Source of the DNA: Bacteriovorax stolpii
GTDB taxonomy: Bacteria; Bdellovibrionota; Bacteriovoracia; Bacteriovoracales; Bacteriovoracaceae
Assembly (NCBI GenBank): GCA_945905815.1
Contig: CAMDQH010000001.1
Location: forward strand, 1-64,000
Length of the DNA stretch: 64,000 nucleotides
Direction of reading: 5' to 3'
Positions 10,481-20,222 of the stretch are shown here, in pieces. Position numbers and translations under genes: made by a program. The notes beneath the pieces are model-generated. The model was not told the origin of the DNA, did no database searches, and saw only the letters and a list, made by a program, of their open reading frames with translations. Within the stretch, counting starts at the first letter, position 1; each line of letters begins with the position of its first letter.

Positions 10481-11428
10481 ATGGATTCTCAACCGTTCAA
10501 AAATAGACTTCAAAAAAACCTAAAAAAGCTTAAGTCTTATATTCAAAAGAATGGAATTGAAGCTTACCGAATATATAATAAGGACATACCTGAGTATCCG
10601 TACCAAATTGATATCTATGGTTCAGATGCTGTTATTTACGAGCAAGGAAAAAAACTAGGCGATGAAGAAGCGCCAATTAGAATTCAACACCAAAAAGACA
10701 TCGAACTCGCAATCCATGAAGTATTCAATATCACTTTAGATAAACAACATTTTAAAATACGGCAAAAGCAAAAAGGAAACGAACAGTACAAACCTCTCGC
10801 TGCCGGTTCAGATGAATACTTTATCGTAAATGAACAACCTTTTAAATTTTGGGTTAACCTGGAACGCTACCTTGATACGGGACTTTTTCTAGATCATCGA
10901 CCACTCAGACAACATTTACTCAAAACGACAGCTGAAAAAAGCGTTCTAAATCTTTTCTCTTATACATGCTCACTTAGTGTAGCCGCTGCCACAGGTGGTG
11001 CCACGGTAACTTCAATTGATATGTCTCGCACTTATCTAGACTGGGGAATGGAAAATTTTGTGATCAATGATCTTGATCCCAAAGTCCATCGCTTTATACA
11101 GGCCGATGTTTTAAAAGAACTTCAGCATATGATTGAAGCAAATGTAAAATTCGACGTGATCCTTCTCGATCCGCCAAGTTTCTCCAATTCAAAACGTATG
11201 GAAGAAGATTTAGATATTGATAGAGATCACCCCATTCTCATTCGTGACTGCATGAAGCTCTTAAATCAAGAAGGTACTTTGTATTTTTCTACGAATAAGA
11301 GAAAATTTGAACTTCATAGAATTATAAGTGAAACCTATGAGTGCAAAGAGATCTCTCAATGGACTATTCCACAGGATTTTCACCAGTCATTCATCCATCA
11401 GGCCTACACTTTAAAGAAGAAAATCTAG
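10481..11428 (+). CDS. class I SAM-dependent rRNA methyltransferase (RlmI/RlmK-like)
   Basis: TGLFLDHRPLR, VLNLFSYTCSLSVAAATGGA, DVILLDPPSFSNSK. Confidence 0.85.
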   Translation: MDSQPFKNRLQKNLKKLKSYIQKNGIEAYRIYNKDIPEYPYQIDIYGSDAVIYEQGKKLGDEEAPIRIQHQKDIELAIHEVFNITLDKQHFKIRQKQKGNEQYKPLAAGSDEYFIVNEQPFKFWVNLERYLDTGLFLDHRPLRQHLLKTTAEKSVLNLFSYTCSLSVAAATGGATVTSIDMSRTYLDWGMENFVINDLDPKVHRFIQADVLKELQHMIEANVKFDVILLDPPSFSNSKRMEEDLDIDRDHPILIRDCMKLLNQEGTLYFSTNKRKFELHRIISETYECKEISQWTIPQDFHQSFIHQAYTLKKKI

Positions 11429-11675
11429 TATTTGCGCATAAAGTCATTAGGATTTCTTATTGCTATCAGTAGTTTTTCTTATATCATTTTCTAACAGTGA
11501 GACTCATTAAGCGCCGTAATTGACTGCTATTACTCATATAACTCTCCGCAAGGGCCATTATTATAAGCATTTAGCTACATCTTGACCAATCGTTTCCTCA
11601 ATTGATAGAAACCACAACAAGGATTGTCGTCTTTGGGAAGAGATTACAATTTGAGGGATAAAAAATGGGGGAACT

Positions 11676-12383
11676 ATGAAAAATTTGATGATGACTCTTT
11701 CACTGGCTCTTGTAACTACAGTTGCTTTAGCGGCTCCGGAAAAATTCACCGTTAAAACAATTGAGGTTAGTGAATTCCCCTCGCAAATGAAAGGAGTAGA
11801 TGTTGGTGGCGTAGGTGGAGGTGGAATGACTACTCCAAAGCCTGGAATGTCATTTGATGAGGTTGGCCAGGTCATTGCTGTGGCAAAAGATATCGTTGCT
11901 CTAGGAGAATCAATTTACACTTTGGTCCAAAAAGGTAAACCATCCAACACTACAGACTTCGCACCAATCTCAATTGTGCCTCGAGATCCTATTACTAAAG
12001 AAGTTGCAGATCCTTTCGAAATGGAAAATTGCTCAATGCCTGCTCAAAAGAAGTTTGTTACCACAATCAATTCCGCTAGCGGAGGAGAAGGGGTAAGATT
12101 TGAGTACATGGTCGTTTATACTTATGGCTGTTCTTATAACGGATCTGGTAAATACATCCAAAATGCAATGGTACAACCGGTTTCTGTTAAAACGAGTTAT
12201 GGTTGGGATTTCAATGCAACAATGAAGCTTAACGGTATTATGAATCACGGATCAAAAGCTCTGCCAGTTGTAGGCGCTATGCTTTCGATTAAGTACTCTA
12301 TGAATTCTTGGCATACTGCTTTTGAAAGAAACGATACAGTTCATATTACGGGTAACGGTGAACTTAAAAACTATTCAAACTAA
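11676..12383 (+). CDS. secreted hypothetical protein
   Basis: signal peptide MKNLMMTLSLALVTTVALA; upstream GGGGGA SD-like sequence. Confidence 0.65.
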   Translation: MKNLMMTLSLALVTTVALAAPEKFTVKTIEVSEFPSQMKGVDVGGVGGGGMTTPKPGMSFDEVGQVIAVAKDIVALGESIYTLVQKGKPSNTTDFAPISIVPRDPITKEVADPFEMENCSMPAQKKFVTTINSASGGEGVRFEYMVVYTYGCSYNGSGKYIQNAMVQPVSVKTSYGWDFNATMKLNGIMNHGSKALPVVGAMLSIKYSMNSWHTAFERNDTVHITGNGELKNYSN

Positions 12384-12412
12384 TTCCCCTTAGACTTAAA
12401 TTTAGACAAGTA

Positions 12413-12445
12413 GAAGGCCACCGCAAGGTGGCCTTCCTATTTTCT
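12413..12445. terminator. rho-independent-type hairpin between convergent genes
   Basis: GAAGGCCACC-GCAA-GGTGGCCTTC, GNRA-like loop. Confidence 0.75.
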
Positions 12446-12455
12446 ACCAAACTAA

Positions 12456-12833
12456 TTATTGGCAATCAGGTATTAAGGCAGAAAGTTTTTTGTATGATTT
12501 GTTAAAGGCTTTTCCATAATCACTTATGCCACAAAGCTGAGTGTAACAAACAATAGATTCTTGAACCTTATAAGGACCCATTTCCAACACGGCAACGGCA
12601 TGGTGAAAGCGTCCTTCTTGCTCGATGCCTTCAAGCTTAAGCACAAAATCGGCAACGTCAGGTGAGTAAACCTCGGTGTATTTTTTATCATTAAGCATTT
12701 TAGTAAAATCGAAAGTGAGCACGTAGCCTGAATTATAGAATTCTTTTTCCGGGGCGTAGACCTGGCAGTTAGCTTGGGCGAAGGCTGCCTGAAACATTAA
12801 TACTGAAGCAATAATTAATATGCGCATAACCAC
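12456..12833 (-). CDS. secreted hypothetical protein
   Basis: signal peptide MRILIIASVLMFQAAFAQA; likely start at the second Met. Confidence 0.6.
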   Translation of the reverse strand: MVMRILIIASVLMFQAAFAQANCQVYAPEKEFYNSGYVLTFDFTKMLNDKKYTEVYSPDVADFVLKLEGIEQEGRFHHAVAVLEMGPYKVQESIVCYTQLCGISDYGKAFNKSYKKLSALIPDCQ

Positions 12834-12880
12834 TCCTTGGAATAGTTAAATTTTATATTGGAAGGCAGGGGGAAGTCTTG

Positions 12881-12910
12881 AAAAAAAAAGGCCCAGATTT
12901 CTCCGGGCCT
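12881..12910 (-). terminator. rho-independent terminator of rpsA
   Basis: minus strand AGGCCC-N10-GGGCCT followed by T8. Confidence 0.8.
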
Positions 12911-12947
12911 CTAGTCATCCAAATAACAGGATGGAACTTATTTCAAA

Positions 12948-14699
12948 TTAAACTTTGAAACCTTTAAGTTTGTCAGCAAGCGTTGATGGCTGAGCTGATT
13001 CTGCTTTGTAGTTCGTCTTATACTCGCCAGAAGCTATAGCTTTCATAGAAAGTGCAATTTTCTTAGCTTGCTTATCGATAGAGATAACTACGGCTTTAAC
13101 TTTATCACCTTTAGCTACTTTATCAGACGGCTTTTCTACACGCTCTTCAGAGATTTCAGAGATATGAACAAGACCTTCAATTCCTGTTTCAAGCTCTACG
13201 AAAACACCGAATTCAGTAATACGAACTGCTTCACCTTCAACAGCTGAACCAACTGGCATACGGTCTTCGATTCTCTTCCAAGGATCTTCCTCAAGCTGTT
13301 TAAAGCCTAAGCAGAATTTTTGGTTTTCTTTATCAACTGTAACAACTACAGCTTTGATTTTTTGGCCAACTTTGTACTCTTCAGCCAAAGTTACAGCTTT
13401 CTTAGTCCAAGAAATGTCTGAAACGTGGATAAGAGCATCAACTTCTTCGCCAAGGTCTATGAATAGACCGAAATCAACGATAGCTTTGATTGTACCTTCA
13501 ACAATTTTACCTGGGTTGTATTTATTAGCTAAATCATCCCAAGGGTTTGGCATAAGCTGTTTAAGACCAAGAGAAATTCTCTTGTTCTCAACGTCTACTT
13601 CAAGAACTACAGCTTCGATCTTATCGCCTACGTTGTAAGTCTTATTAGCAGCTTTTTTGTTCGTCCAGCTCATTTCTGAAACGTGGATCAAGCCTTCAAT
13701 ACCGTCAGAAAGCTCAACGAAGATACCGTAGTCTTTAACAGATACGATTTCTCCTGAAACTTTTGAACCAGGCATATATTTATCTTTAGCAGACTCCCAA
13801 GGATTTGGTTGAACTTGCTTAAGACCCAAAGATACGCGCTCTTTAGAAGCATCGTATTTAAGAATTTTAACATCAACTTCGTCACCAACACCAAGAAGAT
13901 TCGAAGGATGCTTAACGCGACCCCAAGACATATCTGTAATATGTAGAAGACCATCAACACCACCAAGATCGATAAATGCACCGTAGTCAGTAATGTTTTT
14001 AACAATACCTTTAACGATCATACCTTCTTGAATTTGAGTCAATGTTTCATCTCTCATCTTACCGCGCTCTTCAGCGAGGATTGCACGACGAGAAAGAACA
14101 ATGTTTCCACGTTTTTTGTTAAATTTAATAACTTTGAATTCCATTGTTTTACCAATGTATTTATCAAGGTTTTTAACTGGACGAATGTCAATTTGCGAAC
14201 CAGGAAGGAACGCTTTAACACCGATATCAACTGAAAGACCACCCTTCACTTTCATGACGACTGTACCTTCAACAGCTTCACCTTTCTCACAAGCTTCAGA
14301 GATTTTATCCCATGCTTTAAGAATTTCAGCTTTGTCTTTAGAGAGAACTAAGTTCCCCATCGCAGACTCAAGCTTCTCAAGGTAAACCTGGATTTCTTCG
14401 CCGACTCTAATTTTCATAGTGCCGTCGTAGTTTCTGAATTCACGAGCTAAAACAAGACCTTCTTGTTTGTAGCCAATGTCTACAGTTACGAATTCGTCGT
14501 TCATAGCAACAACTGTACCCATGAAAACTTCGCCTTCAGCGAAATTCTTAGCGGATGCAGAGTTGATCAAATCTCCGAATTCAGTTTTAGGTTTAGTTTC
14601 TTCAACTTCCCCTAGTTCAAATTCAAATCCTTTAATCCAAGATGGAATAACGAATTTTGGTGCAGCAGTTGCTGCGGTTGCGGTTTTTGTGGTGGCCAT
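12948..14699 (-). CDS. rpsA: 30S ribosomal protein S1
   Basis: 583 aa with repeated S1 domains (GxVxxxxxYGxFVxL...GLxHxSxxSW). Confidence 0.95.
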   Translation of the reverse strand: MATTKTATAATAAPKFVIPSWIKGFEFELGEVEETKPKTEFGDLINSASAKNFAEGEVFMGTVVAMNDEFVTVDIGYKQEGLVLAREFRNYDGTMKIRVGEEIQVYLEKLESAMGNLVLSKDKAEILKAWDKISEACEKGEAVEGTVVMKVKGGLSVDIGVKAFLPGSQIDIRPVKNLDKYIGKTMEFKVIKFNKKRGNIVLSRRAILAEERGKMRDETLTQIQEGMIVKGIVKNITDYGAFIDLGGVDGLLHITDMSWGRVKHPSNLLGVGDEVDVKILKYDASKERVSLGLKQVQPNPWESAKDKYMPGSKVSGEIVSVKDYGIFVELSDGIEGLIHVSEMSWTNKKAANKTYNVGDKIEAVVLEVDVENKRISLGLKQLMPNPWDDLANKYNPGKIVEGTIKAIVDFGLFIDLGEEVDALIHVSDISWTKKAVTLAEEYKVGQKIKAVVVTVDKENQKFCLGFKQLEEDPWKRIEDRMPVGSAVEGEAVRITEFGVFVELETGIEGLVHISEISEERVEKPSDKVAKGDKVKAVVISIDKQAKKIALSMKAIASGEYKTNYKAESAQPSTLADKLKGFKV

Positions 14700-14782
14700 A
14701 ATATAGCCCCCCTTTTACTAAACATTAATTCTCCTACTGGAGAGAGAAAGTTATAGATCATAATGGGAGAAAAATCAAAGGA

Positions 14783-15955
14783 TTAGGCGAGTTTCTTCTT
14801 CTGGGAATATCTAAGACGCTGAGTGTAAAGTTTTTCATAGTGGGCATAGAGTTCCTCGGCATACCTTTCAAAATGGTGCTGCTCCTGAAGCTCTAGCTCG
14901 ACTCCATTCAGCTCCTCTAAGTACTTGGGATAATTAGTGATGATCCTGATCATTTTGTCTCTGAGCTCTCTACCATCTTCTGGATGATACGTTTCTCCAA
15001 ATTTTCCTTGTTTCACCACCTGTTGACGTGTTGATGTCCGAGGCAAAAGTACTGGTGTTTGAGTAATTAAAGCATAAAGATCCAGGTCCGAAAAAAGTTC
15101 TTTCATGGGAAGACCAACGAAAATATCACAGTCTTGAAAGCTCATACTTGAAAGAGGTCGGGTCTCAAAACTAATATTCATCTCAAGGTGACGCTCTAAG
15201 ATCATCCGTTTCAAGGCATCGTAAATTGGATGATTATACCAAGAGATATCAGTCAGAAAGGTAAAAATTAATTGTTGTTTAAATCCCATTTGTTCCAAAT
15301 GATACAAAAGCGGAGGAATTGTATCTACGAAAAGTCTGAACGATTTTAAATCATGCTCAGTCCTGGATACAAAGGTCATGATTTTCTTTTTTGTTTCGGG
15401 ATGCTGAGCATGAACAATTTTTGAAGAAAAATCAATCCCTGCTCCAGTAACATGGATTTTGCGGGCATTTACTGGAAAAAATTCAATCGCAAGATCCCTT
15501 ATATTGGGAGAAAAAGTAAAAATAGAATCAACACGGGAGACAAACAGCTTATCAAGCAAAGAAGTTTTTTTCCATTCAATCTCCTCATTAAAGGTGAAGA
15601 CCATCGGAATCTGAGGCATACCTTTAAGAATCATCCCAAGTGGCATCAAGCAGGAATAGTTATAAGAATGAATCAGATCAATTTGCTGTTTTTGCAGGAT
15701 TAGTTGAATCTGAAAATAGAAATTTAATTTACTTCGCCACGTAGATAAATCCGTTGGGAAATAAATTCTCGGAATAACTTCTTTTCCGGCTTCTTGGTCA
15801 ATGAGTGATTTTTCATGGCAGAGAATAAATGAAGAACCACCAATGTTGCGAAAATAGCTCGCATCAGAAAGGCATCGTCTCTCCACTGTACCCCATTCTT
15901 CCGATAGACATACATAGAGTACCGTTAGATCAGATAAACGGAGTTTCTCCCTCAT
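14783..15955 (-). CDS. glycosyltransferase (GT4-like)
   Basis: two-Rossmann-like architecture (DLIHSYNYSCLMPLG, VTGAGIDF); ATGA-type overlap with upstream lipoprotein gene. Confidence 0.7.
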   Translation of the reverse strand: MREKLRLSDLTVLYVCLSEEWGTVERRCLSDASYFRNIGGSSFILCHEKSLIDQEAGKEVIPRIYFPTDLSTWRSKLNFYFQIQLILQKQQIDLIHSYNYSCLMPLGMILKGMPQIPMVFTFNEEIEWKKTSLLDKLFVSRVDSIFTFSPNIRDLAIEFFPVNARKIHVTGAGIDFSSKIVHAQHPETKKKIMTFVSRTEHDLKSFRLFVDTIPPLLYHLEQMGFKQQLIFTFLTDISWYNHPIYDALKRMILERHLEMNISFETRPLSSMSFQDCDIFVGLPMKELFSDLDLYALITQTPVLLPRTSTRQQVVKQGKFGETYHPEDGRELRDKMIRIITNYPKYLEELNGVELELQEQHHFERYAEELYAHYEKLYTQRLRYSQKKKLA

Positions 15956-17010
15956 TTATCTTCCGCTATATCTGCTGTTACTGATCCAATTTTAATTTTA
16001 GCTTGGGCCTTAAGAAGCTTGCGATATTTATCATCACTAAACCAGAAGTAAAGATCACCGTCTTTTAAAGTCTCACCTGTGTATTTAGTCGTGGCGTGAA
16101 CTCGTATAGCCTTTTGATTATCTTGTATTGCGGTATCAATTTCTTCACGCCCCTCTATCTCAGCTTTTAGCATCAACATCTTGCCCTTATTTATGACCGG
16201 GATATGGTAAATATCTCCGTCCTTCATAGGAAGACCTTGAAAAAAGAAAAGAAGTGAAAACGGATCAATACTAAAATAAGGAATGAAACCATTTTTTTCT
16301 TTATTTTTTAATGTGCCATCAGCTTTTTTTTGCTTATAGAACCAAAACGATTTCATTTGATCACGATCATGCAGCTGAAGATCATCCACGTCCTGTTTGC
16401 TTTCACGTTGAATTAATGAAAATCGAGTCGAGATAAACTGATCGGTAGTAACATAGGTATCAACAGTATCATCAAGTTCATAAATATTGCTGTAAAAGGG
16501 AGCTGATTTAAAACGTGAGTGAAAATGCCACACCTCTCTACCATTTATAAGCTTTTTCCCGCGGTTGGTTACCATGATTTTTCCAACAGTCATTCCCAAG
16601 TAATGGATATCTAGAAATGTTTTCTCGTCTACAAAATGATTCGATTTATAGGTCTTCCATACATTTTCGGCTTTTGCGTTCAAGGCAAGCATTTCTGCAG
16701 GGTAATCTTTTGGTAATTTACCGACAGGAGTTTCCTGCATTACCGGTAAAGGCAGTCTGATAATTTGTTTGTTATTCTTTTTCTTAATGACACCGGATTG
16801 AGGCATCTTTTTTTGAGATGGAGCAGCTGCCGGTGGCGCTTCAATGACAACAACTTCAAATTTTTCGAGAAGCTTTTCGGGAGCTTTAACCTGCGCTTCC
16901 TGAGTTGATTCACCCGGCCTATCCAAAGATTCTTGAAAATCTTTCTGCTTTTTTTGAGAAGAACAACTACTTAAAAGAAGTAACATCACAAGCCAAATTT
17001 TCACGCTCAT
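15952..17010 (-). CDS. DUF3108 domain lipoprotein
   Basis: lipobox LLLSSCSS; DUF3108-like core (YLGMTVGKIMVTNRGKKLINGREVWHFHSRFKSAPF). Confidence 0.7.
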   Translation of the reverse strand: MSVKIWLVMLLLLSSCSSQKKQKDFQESLDRPGESTQEAQVKAPEKLLEKFEVVVIEAPPAAAPSQKKMPQSGVIKKKNNKQIIRLPLPVMQETPVGKLPKDYPAEMLALNAKAENVWKTYKSNHFVDEKTFLDIHYLGMTVGKIMVTNRGKKLINGREVWHFHSRFKSAPFYSNIYELDDTVDTYVTTDQFISTRFSLIQRESKQDVDDLQLHDRDQMKSFWFYKQKKADGTLKNKEKNGFIPYFSIDPFSLLFFFQGLPMKDGDIYHIPVINKGKMLMLKAEIEGREEIDTAIQDNQKAIRVHATTKYTGETLKDGDLYFWFSDDKYRKLLKAQAKIKIGSVTADIAEDK

Positions 17011-17042
17011 CCTTTGAGATAACTACCTAATAAAATTGTAAT

Positions 17043-18146
17043 TTATTGAGCGGCAGAATCAAGGTGGAGAACTTTGCTTAAGCCCTGTGAAAGTTCTTTT
17101 TCCCCACTAATAAACTCAACTTTAACTTTGGTGAAAAGAATTCTTGAGTCGAGTGAAACTCTCTTGATTTTTACCATGTCTTTCTCACTACAAATAATAA
17201 TGGCCGATTGTTGTGAAGCCTTAATTAAAAGGTCGTTTACGTCATTCGGAGTAAAGAAATAGTGGTCAGGAAAGCTCACCCTTTCGGTAATCTCAACCCC
17301 GAAGCCTTCGAGATAACGATAAAAAGAATCCGGCGAAGCAATCGCTGTAACAGCAATCGTTCTCAGGCCCTTAAGTTCATGGATAGAAAAAATGTATTTA
17401 TCGTAAACATCAAAGATGCCAAGAGGTTTATACCTGGTTAATGCCATCGGTGGACGATGATGAAAATGGCTATTCAAAGTCGAAATCAATTTATTTAATT
17501 TTTCAGGAGTTACCATGTCGGCCCGAGAAATAATTATAGAATCTGCATCTTTAAGAGCAGTAAGTCCCTCTCTTAAATATCCGAGAGGAGCAACCTTATA
17601 AAGATTAAGGGGCATGAGGGCATCAAATAAAACAATATTAAAGCTTCGGTAAATTTGTAAATGTTGAAACCCATCCTCTAGAAGAACGACATCGGGTTTA
17701 ACTTCGGAAAAATACTTAATAAGATTCTCGGCCCTTTTTTTTCCGACAATCACCGCTCCACGACTCATTTTATTCGAAATCATTAGGGGTTCATCACCAT
17801 AATCGATTGGATTGAGCCTGAATTTTTGTCCCGATTTTAAAAGACCAGAGGAGTGCTCAAGAAGACCTTTATAGCCTCTCGTCAGTACCACGGGAGTCAA
17901 ACCTTGTGAGATCATCCATTCTGCGAGCCAGATAATGGTTGGTGTTTTTCCAGTTCCGCCAAATGATAAATTTCCAACTGATATGACGGGCACTTTAAAG
18001 GTAGTCTTTTTAAAAACACCATATTCAAAAAAAGAACGTCGAATTCGGTAAACCCATTCCCAAATGAAGCTCAGAGGAGAAAAGGCCATGGTTTTAAGCC
18101 ATGACTTTACTCTTATTCTAGTTTTGACTTGCTCAACATTACTCAT
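17043..18146 (-). CDS. lpxK: tetraacyldisaccharide 4'-kinase
   Basis: SVGNLSFGGTGKTP and VLTRGYKG; DGFQHLQ. Confidence 0.92.
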   Translation of the reverse strand: MSNVEQVKTRIRVKSWLKTMAFSPLSFIWEWVYRIRRSFFEYGVFKKTTFKVPVISVGNLSFGGTGKTPTIIWLAEWMISQGLTPVVLTRGYKGLLEHSSGLLKSGQKFRLNPIDYGDEPLMISNKMSRGAVIVGKKRAENLIKYFSEVKPDVVLLEDGFQHLQIYRSFNIVLFDALMPLNLYKVAPLGYLREGLTALKDADSIIISRADMVTPEKLNKLISTLNSHFHHRPPMALTRYKPLGIFDVYDKYIFSIHELKGLRTIAVTAIASPDSFYRYLEGFGVEITERVSFPDHYFFTPNDVNDLLIKASQQSAIIICSEKDMVKIKRVSLDSRILFTKVKVEFISGEKELSQGLSKVLHLDSAAQ

Positions 18147-19260
18147 GAATTACCCGTGACATGAATTGAGGAACAGAAAAATCCTCTCCCGAAAGAAGAA
18201 GCTTAGTGTTCTTTAATTTGTTCTTAAGATCATTATAAGCTTTTTCATCTTCTAACCAAGTCCTTATTACCCGAGTAAGTTGATGAGCATTCACCTGATC
18301 TTCTACAAACTCAGGAAAAACCATCTCGCCATGAATAATATTGGTGAGAGAGATGGGTCCCTGATATTTGATGAAATTATAAAAAATAAACACATTTAGC
18401 ATGGAAGCCTTATAACAAACGATAGTGGGCAATTCAAAAAGACCTGTGCTTAGGGTTACGGTACCACTTGCAGCCAGACTTAAATGACAGGCCCGCATAG
18501 CAGTCGTGAGTTCATTCGACTCGTACCAGACATCTATGTCAGATTTAAAATATTCATAAATGTCGTTATCAATATGTGAAACTTTAACTAAGTGAACTTC
18601 AACTGGATAAAATTCTTGGAGTCTTTTTACGGTTTCAATAAATATAGGCAACAGGGCGTGGGTTTCAAATTTTCGGCTTCCGGGAAGTAGAAGAAGTTTA
18701 AGCTTTGTATTCCATGAGCCGAATGGTTTGTTCGGAATGCTAGCCAGTTCATCCTTGTAGGTCAGCATCAAAGGATGAGGTATTGATTTTATCTGCTTAA
18801 CACCCCTTTCCTGAAACCATTTTTTTTCAAAGGGTAAAATTGTAAATAGCGTATGTACCGTGTCCGAAATTACCTGGGCACGATATGCTTTCCAAGCCCA
18901 AGCTTGAGGAGCAACGTAATAAAGAACTTTCACTCCTCGCTTTGAAAGACGCTTTGCGAGTCTCATATTGAAACCTTGAAAATCGACAAGAATGGCAACT
19001 TTCGTACCACGCTTAATCACTTCTTTTTCAAGATTGGAAAGGGCGTTAAAGTAAAATGGAATTTTCCCAATGACTTCAGAAAAACCCATACTGGAAAAAT
19101 CTTTCAAATGATAGAGAAGTTCCATTCCATGGTCTTTGAGTTCGTCACCACCAACACCATAAAAGGCAGTATCAGGCGCTAATGATTTCAGTTCAGAAAA
19201 AAAACTCATGGCATGCTCCTCGCCAGATTTCTCTCCAGCGACAAGCAGACAGCTAGCCAA
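18139..19260 (-). CDS. lpxB: lipid-A-disaccharide synthase
   Basis: AGEKSGEEHA...YGVGGDEL, YYVAPQAWAW. Confidence 0.92.
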   Translation of the reverse strand: MASCLLVAGEKSGEEHAMSFFSELKSLAPDTAFYGVGGDELKDHGMELLYHLKDFSSMGFSEVIGKIPFYFNALSNLEKEVIKRGTKVAILVDFQGFNMRLAKRLSKRGVKVLYYVAPQAWAWKAYRAQVISDTVHTLFTILPFEKKWFQERGVKQIKSIPHPLMLTYKDELASIPNKPFGSWNTKLKLLLLPGSRKFETHALLPIFIETVKRLQEFYPVEVHLVKVSHIDNDIYEYFKSDIDVWYESNELTTAMRACHLSLAASGTVTLSTGLFELPTIVCYKASMLNVFIFYNFIKYQGPISLTNIIHGEMVFPEFVEDQVNAHQLTRVIRTWLEDEKAYNDLKNKLKNTKLLLSGEDFSVPQFMSRVIHE

Positions 19261-20215
19261 GTTTCACCGAAATGGGGCCTAGAGTTTCCATTGCCTTTAA
19301 TGTGCAGTCCACTAAGTGAACAGCATTAAGACCATCCTTCAAGCCAATAATGGCAGGTTGAGAATGACTAATTGATTGATAGAAATGTTGGTGCTCAAGG
19401 AGTAAGTGGTCACGCTTGGCATACGACTCTTCTTTAACAAAAGTACCGTCTTCATACTTTGAACTTGTTGCTTCATAAATTTTATTAGTAAACAGATCAA
19501 CGGTTATCATGCCATCTTTTGAAATTACTTCCAAATCACGCATTTCTTTTACACTATTTCTGCCCACGACAATGGTGACGTCACATTTTTCTTCCAAATT
19601 AAGATAAATATTGGCGTGATCCCATTTATTAGTTCTGATCTTAAATCCATTGGCCTTAACCTGAAGAGGTTTTTGCTTAAATAAATAAAGAACAAGATCA
19701 AGATCATGAATCGCGAGATCTTGAACGACATCAACATCAGTTGCCCTCCCCTTAAAGGGAGCTGATCGGTTTATTCTGACAGAAAAGGGAGTTGGAAGAT
19801 TTTGAAAATGGGAACGTAATTTCTCCCAGGCTTCATGAAATCTCTCACTATGACCTACTTGTAATATGGCATCTTTATTATTGGCAATTAACGCAAGAGC
19901 TGCAGCTTCATCATCGTTAGAGCAAAGAGGCTTTTCACAAAATACACTTTTATTTTTTTCAAGTAAGTATTTAACCAGTTCGAAATGGGTCGATGTTGGC
20001 GTTACTACAAAAGCAGCATCAATTTCATTAATGATATCTTTAATATCGCTAACAACTTTCACATTAGGATGATTCTTTCGGGCCTCTTCCTGATTGGCCG
20101 GAAATTTTTCAACAATAGCAACAAACTCTGCCACTTCACTATTTGCTGCTACTTTTTGGCAGTGCCATTTTCCCAGATGCCCATATCCTAAAACTGCAAT
20201 TCTTATTTTTTTCAT
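19253..20215 (-). CDS. Gfo/Idh/MocA family oxidoreductase (candidate GnnA-type UDP-sugar dehydrogenase)
   Basis: IRIAVLGYGHLGKWH Rossmann, FCEKPLCSN; start revised from 20251 to MKKIRIAV with SD TAAGGGAATTATG. Confidence 0.85.
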   Translation of the reverse strand: MKKIRIAVLGYGHLGKWHCQKVAANSEVAEFVAIVEKFPANQEEARKNHPNVKVVSDIKDIINEIDAAFVVTPTSTHFELVKYLLEKNKSVFCEKPLCSNDDEAAALALIANNKDAILQVGHSERFHEAWEKLRSHFQNLPTPFSVRINRSAPFKGRATDVDVVQDLAIHDLDLVLYLFKQKPLQVKANGFKIRTNKWDHANIYLNLEEKCDVTIVVGRNSVKEMRDLEVISKDGMITVDLFTNKIYEATSSKYEDGTFVKEESYAKRDHLLLEHQHFYQSISHSQPAIIGLKDGLNAVHLVDCTLKAMETLGPISVKLG

Positions 20216-20222
20216 AATTCCC

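Noticed and set aside
13354-14706. Several plus- and minus-strand ORFs inside rpsA
   Set aside because: Shadow frames of a long, repetitive, clearly coding S1 gene
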